This document shows positions 8,356 through 17,075 of a DNA stretch of 64,000 nt, piece by piece. Made by a program: the position numbers and the translations under genes. Below the pieces are notes generated by a model. The model was not told the DNA's origin, did no database searches, and was given only the letters and a program-made list of their open reading frames with translations. The stretch lies in the NCBI GenBank assembly GCA_016721925.1, contig JADKHE010000004.1, forward strand, positions 197,879-261,878, in the 5' to 3' direction. The DNA is from Candidatus Skiveiella danica (GTDB taxonomy: Bacteria; Pseudomonadota; Gammaproteobacteria; Burkholderiales; Burkholderiaceae_C). The stretch's first letter is position 1. Each line of letters starts with the position of its first letter.

Positions 8356-10788
8356 ATGAAACCTGTGTTCCGACGCGGCGACCGATTCGCCACCCCGCTG
8401 AAGCTGAGCGCCGTTGCCGTGGCGGCCATCCTGGCCGCCTGTTCCAGCAGCGACAACACCATCACGCCTGAATACGCCGCCACCATCCGCACCACCAGCT
8501 ACGGCGTGCCGCACGTGCTGGCCGACAACTTCAAGGGTGCCGGTTTCGGTTACGGCTACGCGTTCGCCCAGCAGAATTTCTGCCTGTATGCCGAAGAACT
8601 GGTCACCCTGCGCGGCGAGCGCGCGCAGTACTTTGGCGCCACCGGTGGCTACCTGGGCCAGCTGGGCACCACCTCCGGCAACGTGGATTCGGATTTTTAC
8701 TACAAGCTGCTGTTCAACAAGGCGCAGGCAGACCGGATCAAGAGCAACTCCAGCCAGGCCGCCCGCGACATCGTGACGGGCTTTGCGGCCGGGTACAACC
8801 GCTACCTGAGCGACACCGGTGCGGCCAACCTGCCGGCCGAATGCCGCAGTGCCGACTGGGTCAAACCCATGACCGAGGACGAGGCCTATCTGCGCCTGAC
8901 GCAGGCGGCCGTGGCCGGCAGTTCCCTGAATTTCATCAACTCGATCGGCAATGCCCAGCCCCCGGCGACGGCGGTGGCCTCGCTCAAGTCGAACCGGCGC
9001 GAAAAGCTGCCCAGCGCCCGCCAGCTGGCCGCCTCGCCGATGGTCGCCGCCCTGCAGAACCTGCAGGACCACACCATTGGCTCCAACGGCTTTGGCCTGG
9101 GGCGCGAGGTCACGCAGAGCGGCAAGGGCATCGTGATGGGCAACCCGCACTTCCCCTGGTGGGGTGCGTTGCGCCTGCACCAGATCCACATCACGGTGCC
9201 GAACGAAAAGTACGACGTGATGGGCGCGACGCTGCTGGGCGTGCCCCTGCCGCTGATCGGTTTCAACAGCACCCTGGGCTGGACCCATACCTTCTCCACC
9301 GACAACCGCTTCACGCTGCGGTATCTGGCGCTGGACCCGTCCAACCCGACCCGCTACATCAAGGATGGCGCATCCAAGCCGATGACGGCCGTGCCGCTGA
9401 GCATTTCCGCCAAAGGCGCGGATGGCAAGCTGACGACGGTCAGCCGCACGCTCTACACCACCGAGTTCGGCCCGATGCTCATGGACAAGGACTTTGCCTG
9501 GGGCCGCAGTTCGGCCTTTGCGATCCAGGACGCCAACTACAGCAACTACAAGCTGATCGACCAGGTCATCCTGAATGGCAAGGCCACCAGCGTGGACGGC
9601 CTGCTGCAGGCGGCCGCCACCCACACCGCCATGCCCTGGGTCAACACCATGGCGGCCGACAAGAACGGTGACGCGATGTACCTCAACTATTCGGTGGCTG
9701 CCAAGGTGGCCGATGCCCAGCTCGCGGCCTGTGTGCCGGGGCGCGACGTCGGGGCGCCGTTCCAGGACCTGATGGCCACCACCGGCCTGGTCGTGATGGC
9801 GGGCACGGCGTCGGCCTGCGACTGGTCCGGCAGCATCGGTGCGGCGCAACGGCCCTCGATCAAGCGCTCGGATTACATCGTGAACGCCAACGACAGCCAC
9901 TGGTGGTCCACCGCGAACACCTTCCTGACCGGCTACCCCAAGATCATCGCCACCGGGCCCGATGCCGAAGGCTCGGTGCAGAACAACCGCACCCGCACCG
10001 GCCACGCCATCGTGCGCGACCGCCTGTCCGGCGCCGATGGCCTGCCGGGCAACCGCTTCACGGTGGCCAACCTGCAGCAGATCTACCAGAAGAGCCGCTT
10101 CTTCAAGGCCGAGAAATGGCTGCCCGGCTTCACCGCCGAGTGTCTGGCCAGCCCCACGGCGTCGGCGGCGGCCAAGGATGCCTGCGCCGTGCTGAAGGAC
10201 TGGGACAAGACCCATGCGCCGATGAGCGTGGGGGCGGTGCTGTTCCTCGAGTTCTACGCGGCGCTGGGCGAGCTGGAGGCGCCGTCGTGGTGGTCGGTTG
10301 CGTTCAATCCGGCCGACCCGCTGGAGACGCCCCGCGGCAATGCCGGCACGGCCGCCGCGCTGACCAAGCTCGAAGCCCTGGTGGCCACGGCCCAGTTCGA
10401 CTCGTTCGCCAAGCGGCGCATTCGCCCCGCCGACGTGCAGGTCGTTCAGCGTGCGGAAGGCAATCTGTCGATCCCGGGCGGCCGATACACCTTCAACAAC
10501 TGGCGCGGCCAGAAGGTCGAGATTGCGCCGGGCACCTATGTCTACACCGGCGATCCCAAGACCAACGCGGGCGCCTATGGCAACAGCTACATGCAGTTCG
10601 TCACCTGGGATGACAACGGCCCGGTGGCCGAAGGCATCCTGACCTACAGCCAGTCGACGAACCCCGCGCACGTGAATTTCAGCGACCAGACCCGCAAGTA
10701 CTCCGCCGGCGAGTGGGTGAAACTGCCCTACACCGACGCCCAGATCAAGGCCGATCCGAACTTCAAGGAAGTCAAGATCTCGCAGTGA
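8356..10788 (+). CDS. Penicillin acylase family lipoprotein (Ntn hydrolase)
   Basis: An 810-residue protein. ATG 8356 is chosen because AAGGAGACAACA precedes it and it opens a lipoprotein signal with lipobox LAAC (Cys29). The family alpha-subunit start (IRTTSYGVPHVLAD) follows. The self-cleavage site and catalytic nucleophile is Ser243 in the motif GSNGFGLG, and MGNPHFPWWG is also conserved. Family members hydrolyse amide-linked acyl groups such as beta-lactam side chains or acyl-homoserine lactones; the substrate here is unknown. Membrane anchoring would place it in the periplasm or on the outer-membrane inner leaflet. A strong terminator follows. Confidence 0.9.
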   Translation: MKPVFRRGDRFATPLKLSAVAVAAILAACSSSDNTITPEYAATIRTTSYGVPHVLADNFKGAGFGYGYAFAQQNFCLYAEELVTLRGERAQYFGATGGYLGQLGTTSGNVDSDFYYKLLFNKAQADRIKSNSSQAARDIVTGFAAGYNRYLSDTGAANLPAECRSADWVKPMTEDEAYLRLTQAAVAGSSLNFINSIGNAQPPATAVASLKSNRREKLPSARQLAASPMVAALQNLQDHTIGSNGFGLGREVTQSGKGIVMGNPHFPWWGALRLHQIHITVPNEKYDVMGATLLGVPLPLIGFNSTLGWTHTFSTDNRFTLRYLALDPSNPTRYIKDGASKPMTAVPLSISAKGADGKLTTVSRTLYTTEFGPMLMDKDFAWGRSSAFAIQDANYSNYKLIDQVILNGKATSVDGLLQAAATHTAMPWVNTMAADKNGDAMYLNYSVAAKVADAQLAACVPGRDVGAPFQDLMATTGLVVMAGTASACDWSGSIGAAQRPSIKRSDYIVNANDSHWWSTANTFLTGYPKIIATGPDAEGSVQNNRTRTGHAIVRDRLSGADGLPGNRFTVANLQQIYQKSRFFKAEKWLPGFTAECLASPTASAAAKDACAVLKDWDKTHAPMSVGAVLFLEFYAALGELEAPSWWSVAFNPADPLETPRGNAGTAAALTKLEALVATAQFDSFAKRRIRPADVQVVQRAEGNLSIPGGRYTFNNWRGQKVEIAPGTYVYTGDPKTNAGAYGNSYMQFVTWDDNGPVAEGILTYSQSTNPAHVNFSDQTRKYSAGEWVKLPYTDAQIKADPNFKEVKISQ

Positions 10789-10816
10789 GGGGGTGAACCC
10801 CGCCGGCGGGCCGGCA

Positions 10817-10857
10817 GGCCGCGCGACCCCTGGTCGGGGCGCGCGGCCTTTTTGTTT
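10817..10857 (+). terminator. Rho-independent terminator after the acylase gene
   Basis: A stem of GGCCGCGCG plus CCCC pairs with GGGG plus CGCGCGGCC around a TGGT loop and is followed by a T-rich tail (TTTTTGTTTT). It lies between the convergent acylase and cca genes and touches the cca stop codon. The stem could also act on minus-strand transcripts, but that side has no T run. Confidence 0.9.
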
Positions 10858-12138
10858 TCAGCCGTCCGTCACCGGGGATTGGCTGGCCAGCCACGCCGAC
10901 ACCGCCACGGTCCGCGCCGCCTGGATGCGCTCGCCCACCTTCGGGCCGCTGAGGCCCTCGGCCATGGCCTGCTGCGCGATGTCGGCGGTGGCCACCGACT
11001 GCGCCGCTGCCAGCGCGCCGGCCAGGCGTGCCCGCTGCGGGTAGGGCTGGTCCTCGAAGCCCAGGCGCCCGCGCGCGTCGCATTCGCAGGCCAGCAGGAT
11101 CTCGCCGAAGCGCGCCGGCTTGCGCAAGGCGTCGCAGCGCTCCAGCAGGCGCACCAGCGCCGCCGCGGAAAAGTCGCCGCTGCGGTGGATGTTGCCGTGC
11201 TCGCGCGCCACCACCTCGGCCAGTTCGCGGCAGTCCACCGGCACGCGCAGGCGCTCGCACACGCCCTTGAGCAGGCGCACGCTGCGTTCCTCGTGGCCGA
11301 TGTGGCGCGGCAGCTGGTCGGCGGGCGTGGTGCCCTTGCCCAGGTCGTGCACCAGGCAGGCAAAGCGCACCGCAAGTGGCGCCTGCAGCCGTGCGCACAT
11401 GTCGAGCACCATCATCACGTGCACGCCGGTGTCGACCTCGGGGTGGTAGTCGGCGCGCTGCGGCACGCCCCACAGGCGGTCCAGCTCGGGCAGCAGCACC
11501 TTCAGCGCGCCGCACTCGATCAGCACGTCGAACAGGCGCGAGGGCGTGGCCTCCATCAGCCCGCGCGCCATTTCCTGCCAGACCCGCTCGGCGACCAGGT
11601 GGTCGGCCTCACCGTGCTCCACCATCTCGCGCATCAGCTGCAGGGTCTCCGGGGCCACGCGGAAGTCGCTGAACCGCGCTGCAAAGCGCGCCACGCGCAG
11701 GATGCGCACCGGGTCTTCGCGGAAGGCGTCGGTGACATGGCGCAGCACGCGGGCCTGCAGGTCGCGCTGGCCGCCGTAGGGGTCGACCAGGTCATTTGTT
11801 GGCTTATTCTGGCCAGATCCCGGCGTCAAATGGCCATGAACAGCTATCGAATTGATCGTAAGATCCCGCCGCGCCAGGTCTTCCTCCAGTGTCACCTCGG
11901 GCGAGGTGTGGATGGCGAAGCCCTTGTAGCCGCGCGCGGTCTTGCGCTCGGTGCGCGCCAGCGCGTATTCCTCACGGGTCTGCGGATGCAGGAAGACCGG
12001 GAAATCCTTGCCCACGGGCAGGTAGCCCAGCGCGCTCATCTGCTCGGGCGTGGCGCCCACGACCACCCAGTCGCGGTCCTTGACCGGCAGGCCCAGCAAC
12101 TCGTCGCGCACCGATCCACCCACCCGATAAATCTGCAT
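10858..12138 (-). CDS. cca: CCA tRNA nucleotidyltransferase with HD domain
   Basis: A 426-residue enzyme that adds or repairs the CCA end of tRNA. The class II polymerase head starts with GGSVRDELLG and carries the metal-binding DRDWVVVG. The basic motif EEDLARRDLTINS and then VDPYGGQRDL follow, and the HD phosphohydrolase domain shows CLVHDLGKGTTP. Between TINS and VDPYGG about ten extra residues (around 101-116, GHLTPGSGQNKPTND) are encoded by a copy of the dispersed repeat described separately; the frame is kept. The short isolated remnant at 6776-6928 is a diverged relative of this gene's 3' end. Confidence 0.95.
   Translation of the reverse strand: MQIYRVGGSVRDELLGLPVKDRDWVVVGATPEQMSALGYLPVGKDFPVFLHPQTREEYALARTERKTARGYKGFAIHTSPEVTLEEDLARRDLTINSIAVHGHLTPGSGQNKPTNDLVDPYGGQRDLQARVLRHVTDAFREDPVRILRVARFAARFSDFRVAPETLQLMREMVEHGEADHLVAERVWQEMARGLMEATPSRLFDVLIECGALKVLLPELDRLWGVPQRADYHPEVDTGVHVMMVLDMCARLQAPLAVRFACLVHDLGKGTTPADQLPRHIGHEERSVRLLKGVCERLRVPVDCRELAEVVAREHGNIHRSGDFSAAALVRLLERCDALRKPARFGEILLACECDARGRLGFEDQPYPQRARLAGALAAAQSVATADIAQQAMAEGLSGPKVGERIQAARTVAVSAWLASQSPVTDG
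11791..11857 (-). repeat. Dispersed repeat copy A, in frame inside cca
   Basis: On the minus strand it reads GATAGC, then GGCCATTTGACGCCGGGA, then CTGGCC, matching the consensus of the family (ATAGC, N5-10, RCCANNNGACGCYGGG, N5, GCC, A/T-rich). It is locally AT-rich compared with the surrounding gene and adds about ten codons to cca. Confidence 0.75.
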
Positions 12139-12171
12139 CGCCGCAGTGTATCGGGGGATGGGTCCGCCGCG

Positions 12172-12861
12172 TCAGTCCCGCGCCAGGCGGTACGGCTCCT
12201 CGAAGTCGAGGAAGTCCTTTTCCGCCAGCGCGCCATCGATCCAGGCCTTCACGCCGGGCAAGGCGCACAGGCGCTCGATGTAGGCGGCCACGGGCGCTGG
12301 CACGGGCAGGGCGTAGGTGCGGATGCGCATGACCACCGGCGCGAAATAGGCATCGACGATGGAAAACTGGCCGAAGAGCATCGGCCCGCCATGTTGCGCC
12401 AGCAGCTCGCTCCACATGGACACCAGGCGGGCCAGGTCGGCGCGCACGCCGGGCTTGTCGCGCAGCGCCAGCGCGCCGATGGGCGGCAGCGAAGCCTCGA
12501 TGTTCATCGGGCAGGCGCTGCGCAGGGCGCCGAAGCCGCTGTGCATCTCGGCGCAGACGCTGCGTGCGCGGGCCCTGGCGCGGGGGTCGGCCGGCCAGAG
12601 CTGCTTCTCGGGAAACTGCTCGGCCAGGGTTTCGGCGATGGCCAGCGTGTCCCACACGGCAAAGCCGTCGTCCTCTACCAGCACGGGGACCTTGCCGACC
12701 GGGTTCTGTGCCGCCACCGCCTGCTTGAAGGCCGAGCCGGCGTCGAACGAGTCGAAGCGCACCATGACCTCCTCGAACGGAATGCCGACCTGCTTCATCA
12801 GCACCCACGGGCGCATGGACCAGGAGGAATAGTTCTTGTTGCCGATGTAAAGCTTGGGCAT
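12172..12861 (-). CDS. Glutathione S-transferase family protein
   Basis: A 229-residue soluble protein. The N-terminal thioredoxin-like domain (residues 1-80) has the glutathione-binding start KLYIGNKNYSSWSMRPW and the cis-Pro/ESxA-like region VGKVPVLVEDDGFAVWDTLAI. The C-terminal helical domain follows. It probably conjugates or reduces substrates with glutathione; the target is unknown. It is transcribed with the same polarity as cca and may share a transcript with it. Confidence 0.9.
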   Translation of the reverse strand: MPKLYIGNKNYSSWSMRPWVLMKQVGIPFEEVMVRFDSFDAGSAFKQAVAAQNPVGKVPVLVEDDGFAVWDTLAIAETLAEQFPEKQLWPADPRARARARSVCAEMHSGFGALRSACPMNIEASLPPIGALALRDKPGVRADLARLVSMWSELLAQHGGPMLFGQFSIVDAYFAPVVMRIRTYALPVPAPVAAYIERLCALPGVKAWIDGALAEKDFLDFEEPYRLARD

Positions 12862-12962
12862 GGAGAGCCTTTCGGTCGGGTTGGCGGTGCGATCTGGTGA
12901 TCCGGTGCCGGACGCCCGCCAAGGTTGCTGTGGAGTGCGATGCTAACGCGCCGTGCCGCGGC

Positions 12963-12994
12963 GATTGATGCGAAATCACGTCCTGATTGATGCG
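12963..12994. repeat. Direct repeat GATTGATGCG, 22-bp period
   Basis: GATTGATGCG occurs at 12963-12972 and 12985-12994, about 100 bp upstream of the glutathione S-transferase start. A 22-bp period is two helical turns, so this could be a two-site operator, but two copies alone are weak evidence. Confidence 0.35.
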
Positions 12995-13030
12995 GCGGCA
13001 GGCTGTCGGGCGCGACGGGGGTGCGCGCGC

Positions 13031-13951
13031 TCAGCGCTTGCGCAGGTAACCGGGGGCGATCGCGGCCAGCGCGGCCGGCGTGATGCCCAGTGCGTCCAGG
13101 CCGGGCACGGTGCCGGTGGCGACGTTGTCCACGGCCATCGAGTCCAGGTTGTCGCGGCTCATCAGCGGCTCGCCGGGCAGGCGTTCCATCAGCCAGGCCT
13201 GCAGGCGCGCCAGGGTCATGGGCAGTCCCAACACCGGGCGCCCGCGCCCTTGGTTGACGCCGGCGTATTGGCCGGCCAGGCGCACGAGGTCCCGCAGGGT
13301 GAAGACCTCGGGGCCGCAGGCCTCGAAGGTCTGGCCGATGGTGGCGTCGTCCTGCAAGCAGCGCATCACCGCCGCAGCCACGTCTTCCACCCAGACTGGC
13401 TGGAACCGAGTGTTCGCGCCGGCCAGCGGGATCAACGGGAACATCCGCTGCAGCTGGGCGAATACGTTCAAGAACTTGTCTTGCGCGCCGAAGATCACGC
13501 TCGGGCGCAGCACGGTCAGGTCCAGCGTGCCCGCTGTTGCTGCGGCCTGCAGCACGGCCTCGCCGCGCGCCTTGCTGCGCTGGTACATCGACGGACCGTC
13601 CAGGGCCGCGCCCAGCGCGCTGATCTGCACCAGCCGGCGCACACCGGCCGCGGCGCAGGCGCGGGCGAGCTTCTTTGGCAGCTCGACATGCACCTGCTCA
13701 AAGGCCGCCTCGCTGCCATGCAGGATGGCCACCAGATTCACCAGCGCATCAGCGCCGGTGAGCAGGCGCACCAGCGTGGCCTCGTCGTGCACATCCCGGG
13801 GGACCATCGTGATCCCGGGCCGCCCTGCAAGGTGGCGGGCTTGCCCGGGATTGCGCGAGGGCACAGTGACGGGCCAGCCCGCATGTGACAGCAGGACGCA
13901 GATGCGGCGTCCGACAAAGCCGGTGCCACCGAGGATCAGGATGCGTTTCAT
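13031..13951 (-). CDS. NAD(P)-binding Rossmann protein, NDUFA9-like
   Basis: A 306-residue atypical short-chain dehydrogenase. The start at 13951 places the dinucleotide-binding motif GGTGFVGR at residues 7-14. VLRPSVIFGAQDKFLNVF and FQPVWVEDVA are typical of the NDUFA9-like subfamily (complex I 39 kDa subunit relatives). In bacteria such proteins are common outside complex I loci, and the role here is unknown. It is divergent from a LysR-type gene, with a dispersed repeat copy between them. Confidence 0.85.
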   Translation of the reverse strand: MKRILILGGTGFVGRRICVLLSHAGWPVTVPSRNPGQARHLAGRPGITMVPRDVHDEATLVRLLTGADALVNLVAILHGSEAAFEQVHVELPKKLARACAAAGVRRLVQISALGAALDGPSMYQRSKARGEAVLQAAATAGTLDLTVLRPSVIFGAQDKFLNVFAQLQRMFPLIPLAGANTRFQPVWVEDVAAAVMRCLQDDATIGQTFEACGPEVFTLRDLVRLAGQYAGVNQGRGRPVLGLPMTLARLQAWLMERLPGEPLMSRDNLDSMAVDNVATGTVPGLDALGITPAALAAIAPGYLRKR

Positions 13952-14009
13952 GCTTTCAATGTAGCGCGCAAGTCTCCAACCTGCCCTTCTGACGGGTTTT
14001 TGACTGGAA

Positions 14010-14075
14010 TTTGGCACCTTCCCGGCGTCGCTCGGTCGCAGTCAGCTATCAGAAAAGGAGTAACTCGGGTTCCTG
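14010..14075 (-). repeat. Dispersed repeat copy G, intergenic
   Basis: On the minus strand it reads GATAGC, then GACCGAGCGACGCCGGGAA, then GTGCCAAATT, matching the repeat consensus. The ATAGC end adjoins a CTCCTTTTCTGATAGC hairpin-like arm seen in similar form in the dapF copy. It lies just upstream of the LysR-type gene. Confidence 0.75.
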
Positions 14076-14098
14076 CCGCGGCGCTTATCATCCGCAGC

Positions 14099-15031
14099 AT
14101 GGAAACCAAGTGGCTTGAAGACTTCGTCAGCCTGGCCGAAACCCGCAGCTTCAGCCGCTCGGCCCAGCTTCGTCATATCACCCAGCCGGCGTTTTCGCGG
14201 CGCATCCAGTCGCTGGAAGCCTGGGCCGGCACCGACCTGGTGGATCGCAGCTCCTACCCCACGCGCCTCACGCCGGCCGGGCAGACGCTGTACGACCAGT
14301 CGCTGGAGATGCTTCAGGCCTTGCAGACCACACGGGCCATGCTGCGCGGCCACGCCACCGCAGGCCATGACGTGATCGAGTTCGCGGTGCCGCACACGCT
14401 GGCCTTCACCTTCTTCCCGGCCTGGATGTCGAGCCTGCGCGAATCGTTCGGGCCGATCAAGAGCCGGCTGATCGCGCTGAATGTGCACGATGCGGTGATG
14501 CGCCTGGTCGAAGGCGGCTGCGACGTGCTCATCGCCTATCACCATGCCTCACAGCCGCTGCAGCTCGACCCCGACCGCTACGAGATGGTGCGTCTCGGGC
14601 AGGAAATGCTGGCACCCTATGTCAAGGCGGATGCGGATGGTGCGCCGCTGTTCTGTCTGCCGGGACGTCCGGGCCAGCCCTTGCCCTACCTGGGCTATGC
14701 GCCCGGCGCCTATCTGGGGCGGGTGGCGGACCTGATCCTCAAGGACGCGGGCACCGCCATCCACCTGGATCGCGTGTACGAGACCGACATGGCCGAAGGC
14801 CTGAAGGTCATGGCTCTGGAAGGCCATGGCGTGGCCTTCCTGCCCTACAGCGCCGTTAAGAAGGAGCTGCGCGAACGCAAGCTCGTCAAGGCCACGCCGC
14901 CTGGAATGACCGGTTTGGAGCTGCTCATGGATGTCCGGGCTTATCGGGGAAAACCCTCGACCAAAGAGGCCTCCAAGGGCCCGGCGCAGGCGCTTTGGGC
15001 CTTTCTGGAGGCCCAATCCGCAGCGGCATAG
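14099..15031 (+). CDS. LysR family transcriptional regulator
   Basis: A 310-residue regulator. The winged helix-turn-helix occupies residues 1-60 (METKWLEDFVSLAETRSFSR, ITQPAFSRRIQSLE), followed by the type 2 periplasmic-binding-like effector domain. ATG 14099 is used because it begins the standard LysR fold; the open frame upstream is repeat sequence. It sits directly before the glutamate-type ABC importer in the same orientation, with a LysR-like palindrome between them, so it plausibly controls that importer. The ligand is unknown. Confidence 0.9.
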   Translation: METKWLEDFVSLAETRSFSRSAQLRHITQPAFSRRIQSLEAWAGTDLVDRSSYPTRLTPAGQTLYDQSLEMLQALQTTRAMLRGHATAGHDVIEFAVPHTLAFTFFPAWMSSLRESFGPIKSRLIALNVHDAVMRLVEGGCDVLIAYHHASQPLQLDPDRYEMVRLGQEMLAPYVKADADGAPLFCLPGRPGQPLPYLGYAPGAYLGRVADLILKDAGTAIHLDRVYETDMAEGLKVMALEGHGVAFLPYSAVKKELRERKLVKATPPGMTGLELLMDVRAYRGKPSTKEASKGPAQALWAFLEAQSAAA

Positions 15032-15040
15032 GAGGATCGG

Positions 15041-15069
15041 ACCGGTTATACATTTCTTGCATAACCGGT
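15041..15069. promoter_or_regulatory. Perfect inverted repeat with LysR-box geometry
   Basis: ACCGGTTAT at 15041-15049 is the exact reverse complement of ATAACCGGT at 15061-15069. The core TTATAC-N7-GCATAA fits the T-N11-A pattern of LysR-type binding sites. It lies 10 bases after the LysR stop and about 250 bp upstream of gltI. It could be the regulator's operator, or the terminator hairpin of its own gene, although no T run follows. Confidence 0.55.
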
Positions 15070-15249
15070 GTGTGAATTGGCATTGGTCATTCATGAGGCC
15101 GCCATTTACAGTTCGCGCCGTTGCAGAAAGCGGCCGGCGCCGAACCCAGTGGGTGGTGCCGACCGATGTGAGACCGTACGGGCATGAAGCCTGCTTGTGT
15201 GCAGGCGCCGGCTCAAGATGCGTGTTTCCACGCACAAGGGTTTTCCGGG

Positions 15250-15277
15250 TTTACCCGCCAAGCCGAATGCCTAGAAT
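15250..15277 (+). promoter_or_regulatory. Candidate sigma-70 promoter for gltI
   Basis: TTTACC at 15250-15255 and TAGAAT at 15272-15277 are separated by 16 bases, and the start codon is 45 bases downstream. Matches are four of six and five of six to the consensus hexamers. This is read by eye only. Confidence 0.4.
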
Positions 15278-15321
15278 TTGTTCACCCGGTTTTTTTACCT
15301 TTATCAACGCAAGGAATCTGT

Positions 15322-16221
15322 ATGAAGAAGCATCTGATCGCTTTTGCCGTGATGGCCCTCGCCGCCGGCGGCGCCATGGCCCAGGCCAATGACACGATCG
15401 CCAAGGTCAAGGCCTCCGGCAGCGTCACGATGGGAGTTCGCGATTCGTCCGGCGCCCTGTCCTATACCCTCGGAGACGGCAAGTACGCGGGTTACCACGT
15501 CGAGCTGTGCCAGCGCATCATCGCCAACCTGGAAAAGGCCGCCGGCAAGAAGCTGGAAGTCAAATACCAGTCGGTCACCTCCCAGAACCGCATTCCCTTG
15601 GTGCAAAACGGCACCGTGGACATCGAGTGCGGCTCCACCACCAACAACGCCACACGCCAGAAGGACGTGGCTTTTGCCGACACCACCTTCGTCGAGGAAG
15701 TGCGCATCGCGGTCAAGGCCAGCTCGGGCATCACCTCGATTGCGCAGCTCAATGGCAAGAACGTCGCCACCACCACGGGCACCACCTCGGTGCAGACCCT
15801 GCGCAAGAACGAGCGCGCCAGTGGCATCGACTTCAAGGAGATCTTCGGCAAGGACCATGCCGACAGCTTCCTGCTGCTCGAGTCCGGCCGCGCCGAGGCC
15901 TTCGTGATGGACGGCTCCATCCTGGCCGGCAACATCGCCAACGCCAAGAACCCGGCCGATTTCAAGATCGTCGGTGAAATCCTGTCGGTCGAGCCGATCG
16001 CCATCATGCTGCGCAAGGACGACCCGGCCTTCAAGAAGCTGGCCGACGACACGCTGAAGGACCTGATGAAGTCGGGCGAAATCCTGAAGATCTACGACAA
16101 GTGGTTCGTGCAGCCGATCCCGCCGAAGAACGTCAGGGTCGGCCTGCCCGCCAGCGAGAGCACCAAGGCGGCCTGGGCGAACCCGAACGACAAGCCGATG
16201 GAAGACTACGCCAAGAAGTAA
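15322..16221 (+). CDS. gltI: Glutamate/aspartate ABC transporter, periplasmic binding protein
   Basis: A 299-residue secreted protein with a signal peptide MKKHLIAFAVMALAAGG ending near AMAQ. The family 3 solute-binding fold follows: SGSVTMGVRDSSGALSY, then KYQSVTSQNRIPLVQNGTVDIECGSTTNN, and the dicarboxylate-amino-acid pocket segment TGTTSVQTLR. It delivers glutamate or aspartate to the GltJK membrane complex. A GC-rich hairpin follows the stop, in the usual place for lowering expression of the permease genes relative to the binding protein. Confidence 0.93.
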   Translation: MKKHLIAFAVMALAAGGAMAQANDTIAKVKASGSVTMGVRDSSGALSYTLGDGKYAGYHVELCQRIIANLEKAAGKKLEVKYQSVTSQNRIPLVQNGTVDIECGSTTNNATRQKDVAFADTTFVEEVRIAVKASSGITSIAQLNGKNVATTTGTTSVQTLRKNERASGIDFKEIFGKDHADSFLLLESGRAEAFVMDGSILAGNIANAKNPADFKIVGEILSVEPIAIMLRKDDPAFKKLADDTLKDLMKSGEILKIYDKWFVQPIPPKNVRVGLPASESTKAAWANPNDKPMEDYAKK

Positions 16222-16245
16222 GTCTCTGATCTGACGGGCACACGG

Positions 16246-16275
16246 ACCCCGCCGGGGCATGGCCTGCGGCGGGGT
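16246..16275 (+). terminator. Intercistronic hairpin between gltI and gltJ
   Basis: ACCCCGCCG at 16246-16254 pairs perfectly with CGGCGGGGT at 16267-16275, followed by TCTTGTT. It is probably a leaky terminator or an RNA-stabilising hairpin that favours gltI over the downstream permease genes. Confidence 0.65.
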
Positions 16276-16351
16276 TCTTGTTCAGGCGGTCGGTGCGGCA
16301 CAGGTGCGCGACCAAGAGGATACCGGTGGGACAACCCTTGCGGAGATCGAC

Positions 16352-17074
16352 ATGACGTGGGACTGGCAGGTTTTCTTGAGCGACGACGGCAGCGGCCGGA
16401 CGTACCTTCAATGGATGATGGACGCCTGGAGCTGGACGCTGGCGGTGGCCGGTTGTTCCTGGGTGGTGGCGGTGTCGCTCGGCGGCATCATGGGCACCTT
16501 GCGCACGCTGCCGAACAGCCCCTGGCTGGTGCGCCTGGCCAACGTCTGGGTGGAACTGTTTCGCAACATTCCGCTGCTGGTGCAGATCTTTCTCTGGTAT
16601 TTCGTGGTGCCCAAGGTGATCCCCGCGTTCCAGCAGGTGCCGGGCTTTGTGCTGGTGGTGTTTGCCCTGGGCTTCTTCACCTCGGCGCGGATTGCCGAGC
16701 AGGTGCGGGCCGGGGTTCAAGCCCTGCCCAAGGGCCAGCGCTATGCCGGCATGGCGCTGGGTTTCACGACGGCGCAGACCTACCGGTACGTGATCCTGCC
16801 GATGGCCTTTCGCATCATCCTGCCGCCGTTAACCAGCGAGTCGATGAACCTGCTGAAGAACTCGTCGGTGGCGTTTGCCGTGTCGATCGCCGAGCTGACG
16901 ATGTTCGCGATGCAGGCGCAGGAAGAGACCTCGCGCGGCATCGAGGTGTACCTCGCGGTGACGATCCTCTACGCGATCTCGGCGTTTGCCGTGAACCGCG
17001 TGTTCGGCTTCATCGAGACCAAGGTCCGCATCCCCGGCTTCATCGTCGCGGGTGGCACCGGCGGGGGGCACTGA
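16352..17074 (+). CDS. gltJ: Glutamate/aspartate ABC transporter permease GltJ
   Basis: A 240-residue inner-membrane permease of the HisM/GltJ type. The start at 16352 (MTWDWQVFLSDDG) gives the usual length. There are about five transmembrane helices, and the EAA loop that contacts the ATPase reads QALPKGQRYAGMALGFTTAQTYRYVILPMA. VELFRNIPLLVQIFLWYF is the conserved second-helix region. It forms the channel with GltK. Its stop is separated by one base from the gltK start, so translation is likely coupled. Confidence 0.93.
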   Translation: MTWDWQVFLSDDGSGRTYLQWMMDAWSWTLAVAGCSWVVAVSLGGIMGTLRTLPNSPWLVRLANVWVELFRNIPLLVQIFLWYFVVPKVIPAFQQVPGFVLVVFALGFFTSARIAEQVRAGVQALPKGQRYAGMALGFTTAQTYRYVILPMAFRIILPPLTSESMNLLKNSSVAFAVSIAELTMFAMQAQEETSRGIEVYLAVTILYAISAFAVNRVFGFIETKVRIPGFIVAGGTGGGH

Positions 17075-17075
17075 C

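Noticed and set aside
10852..12900. Long plus-strand open frame (682 codons) across cca and the GST gene
   Set aside because: It is the opposite strand of two well-recognised genes; high third-position GC keeps the complementary frame open. The translation has no family motif.
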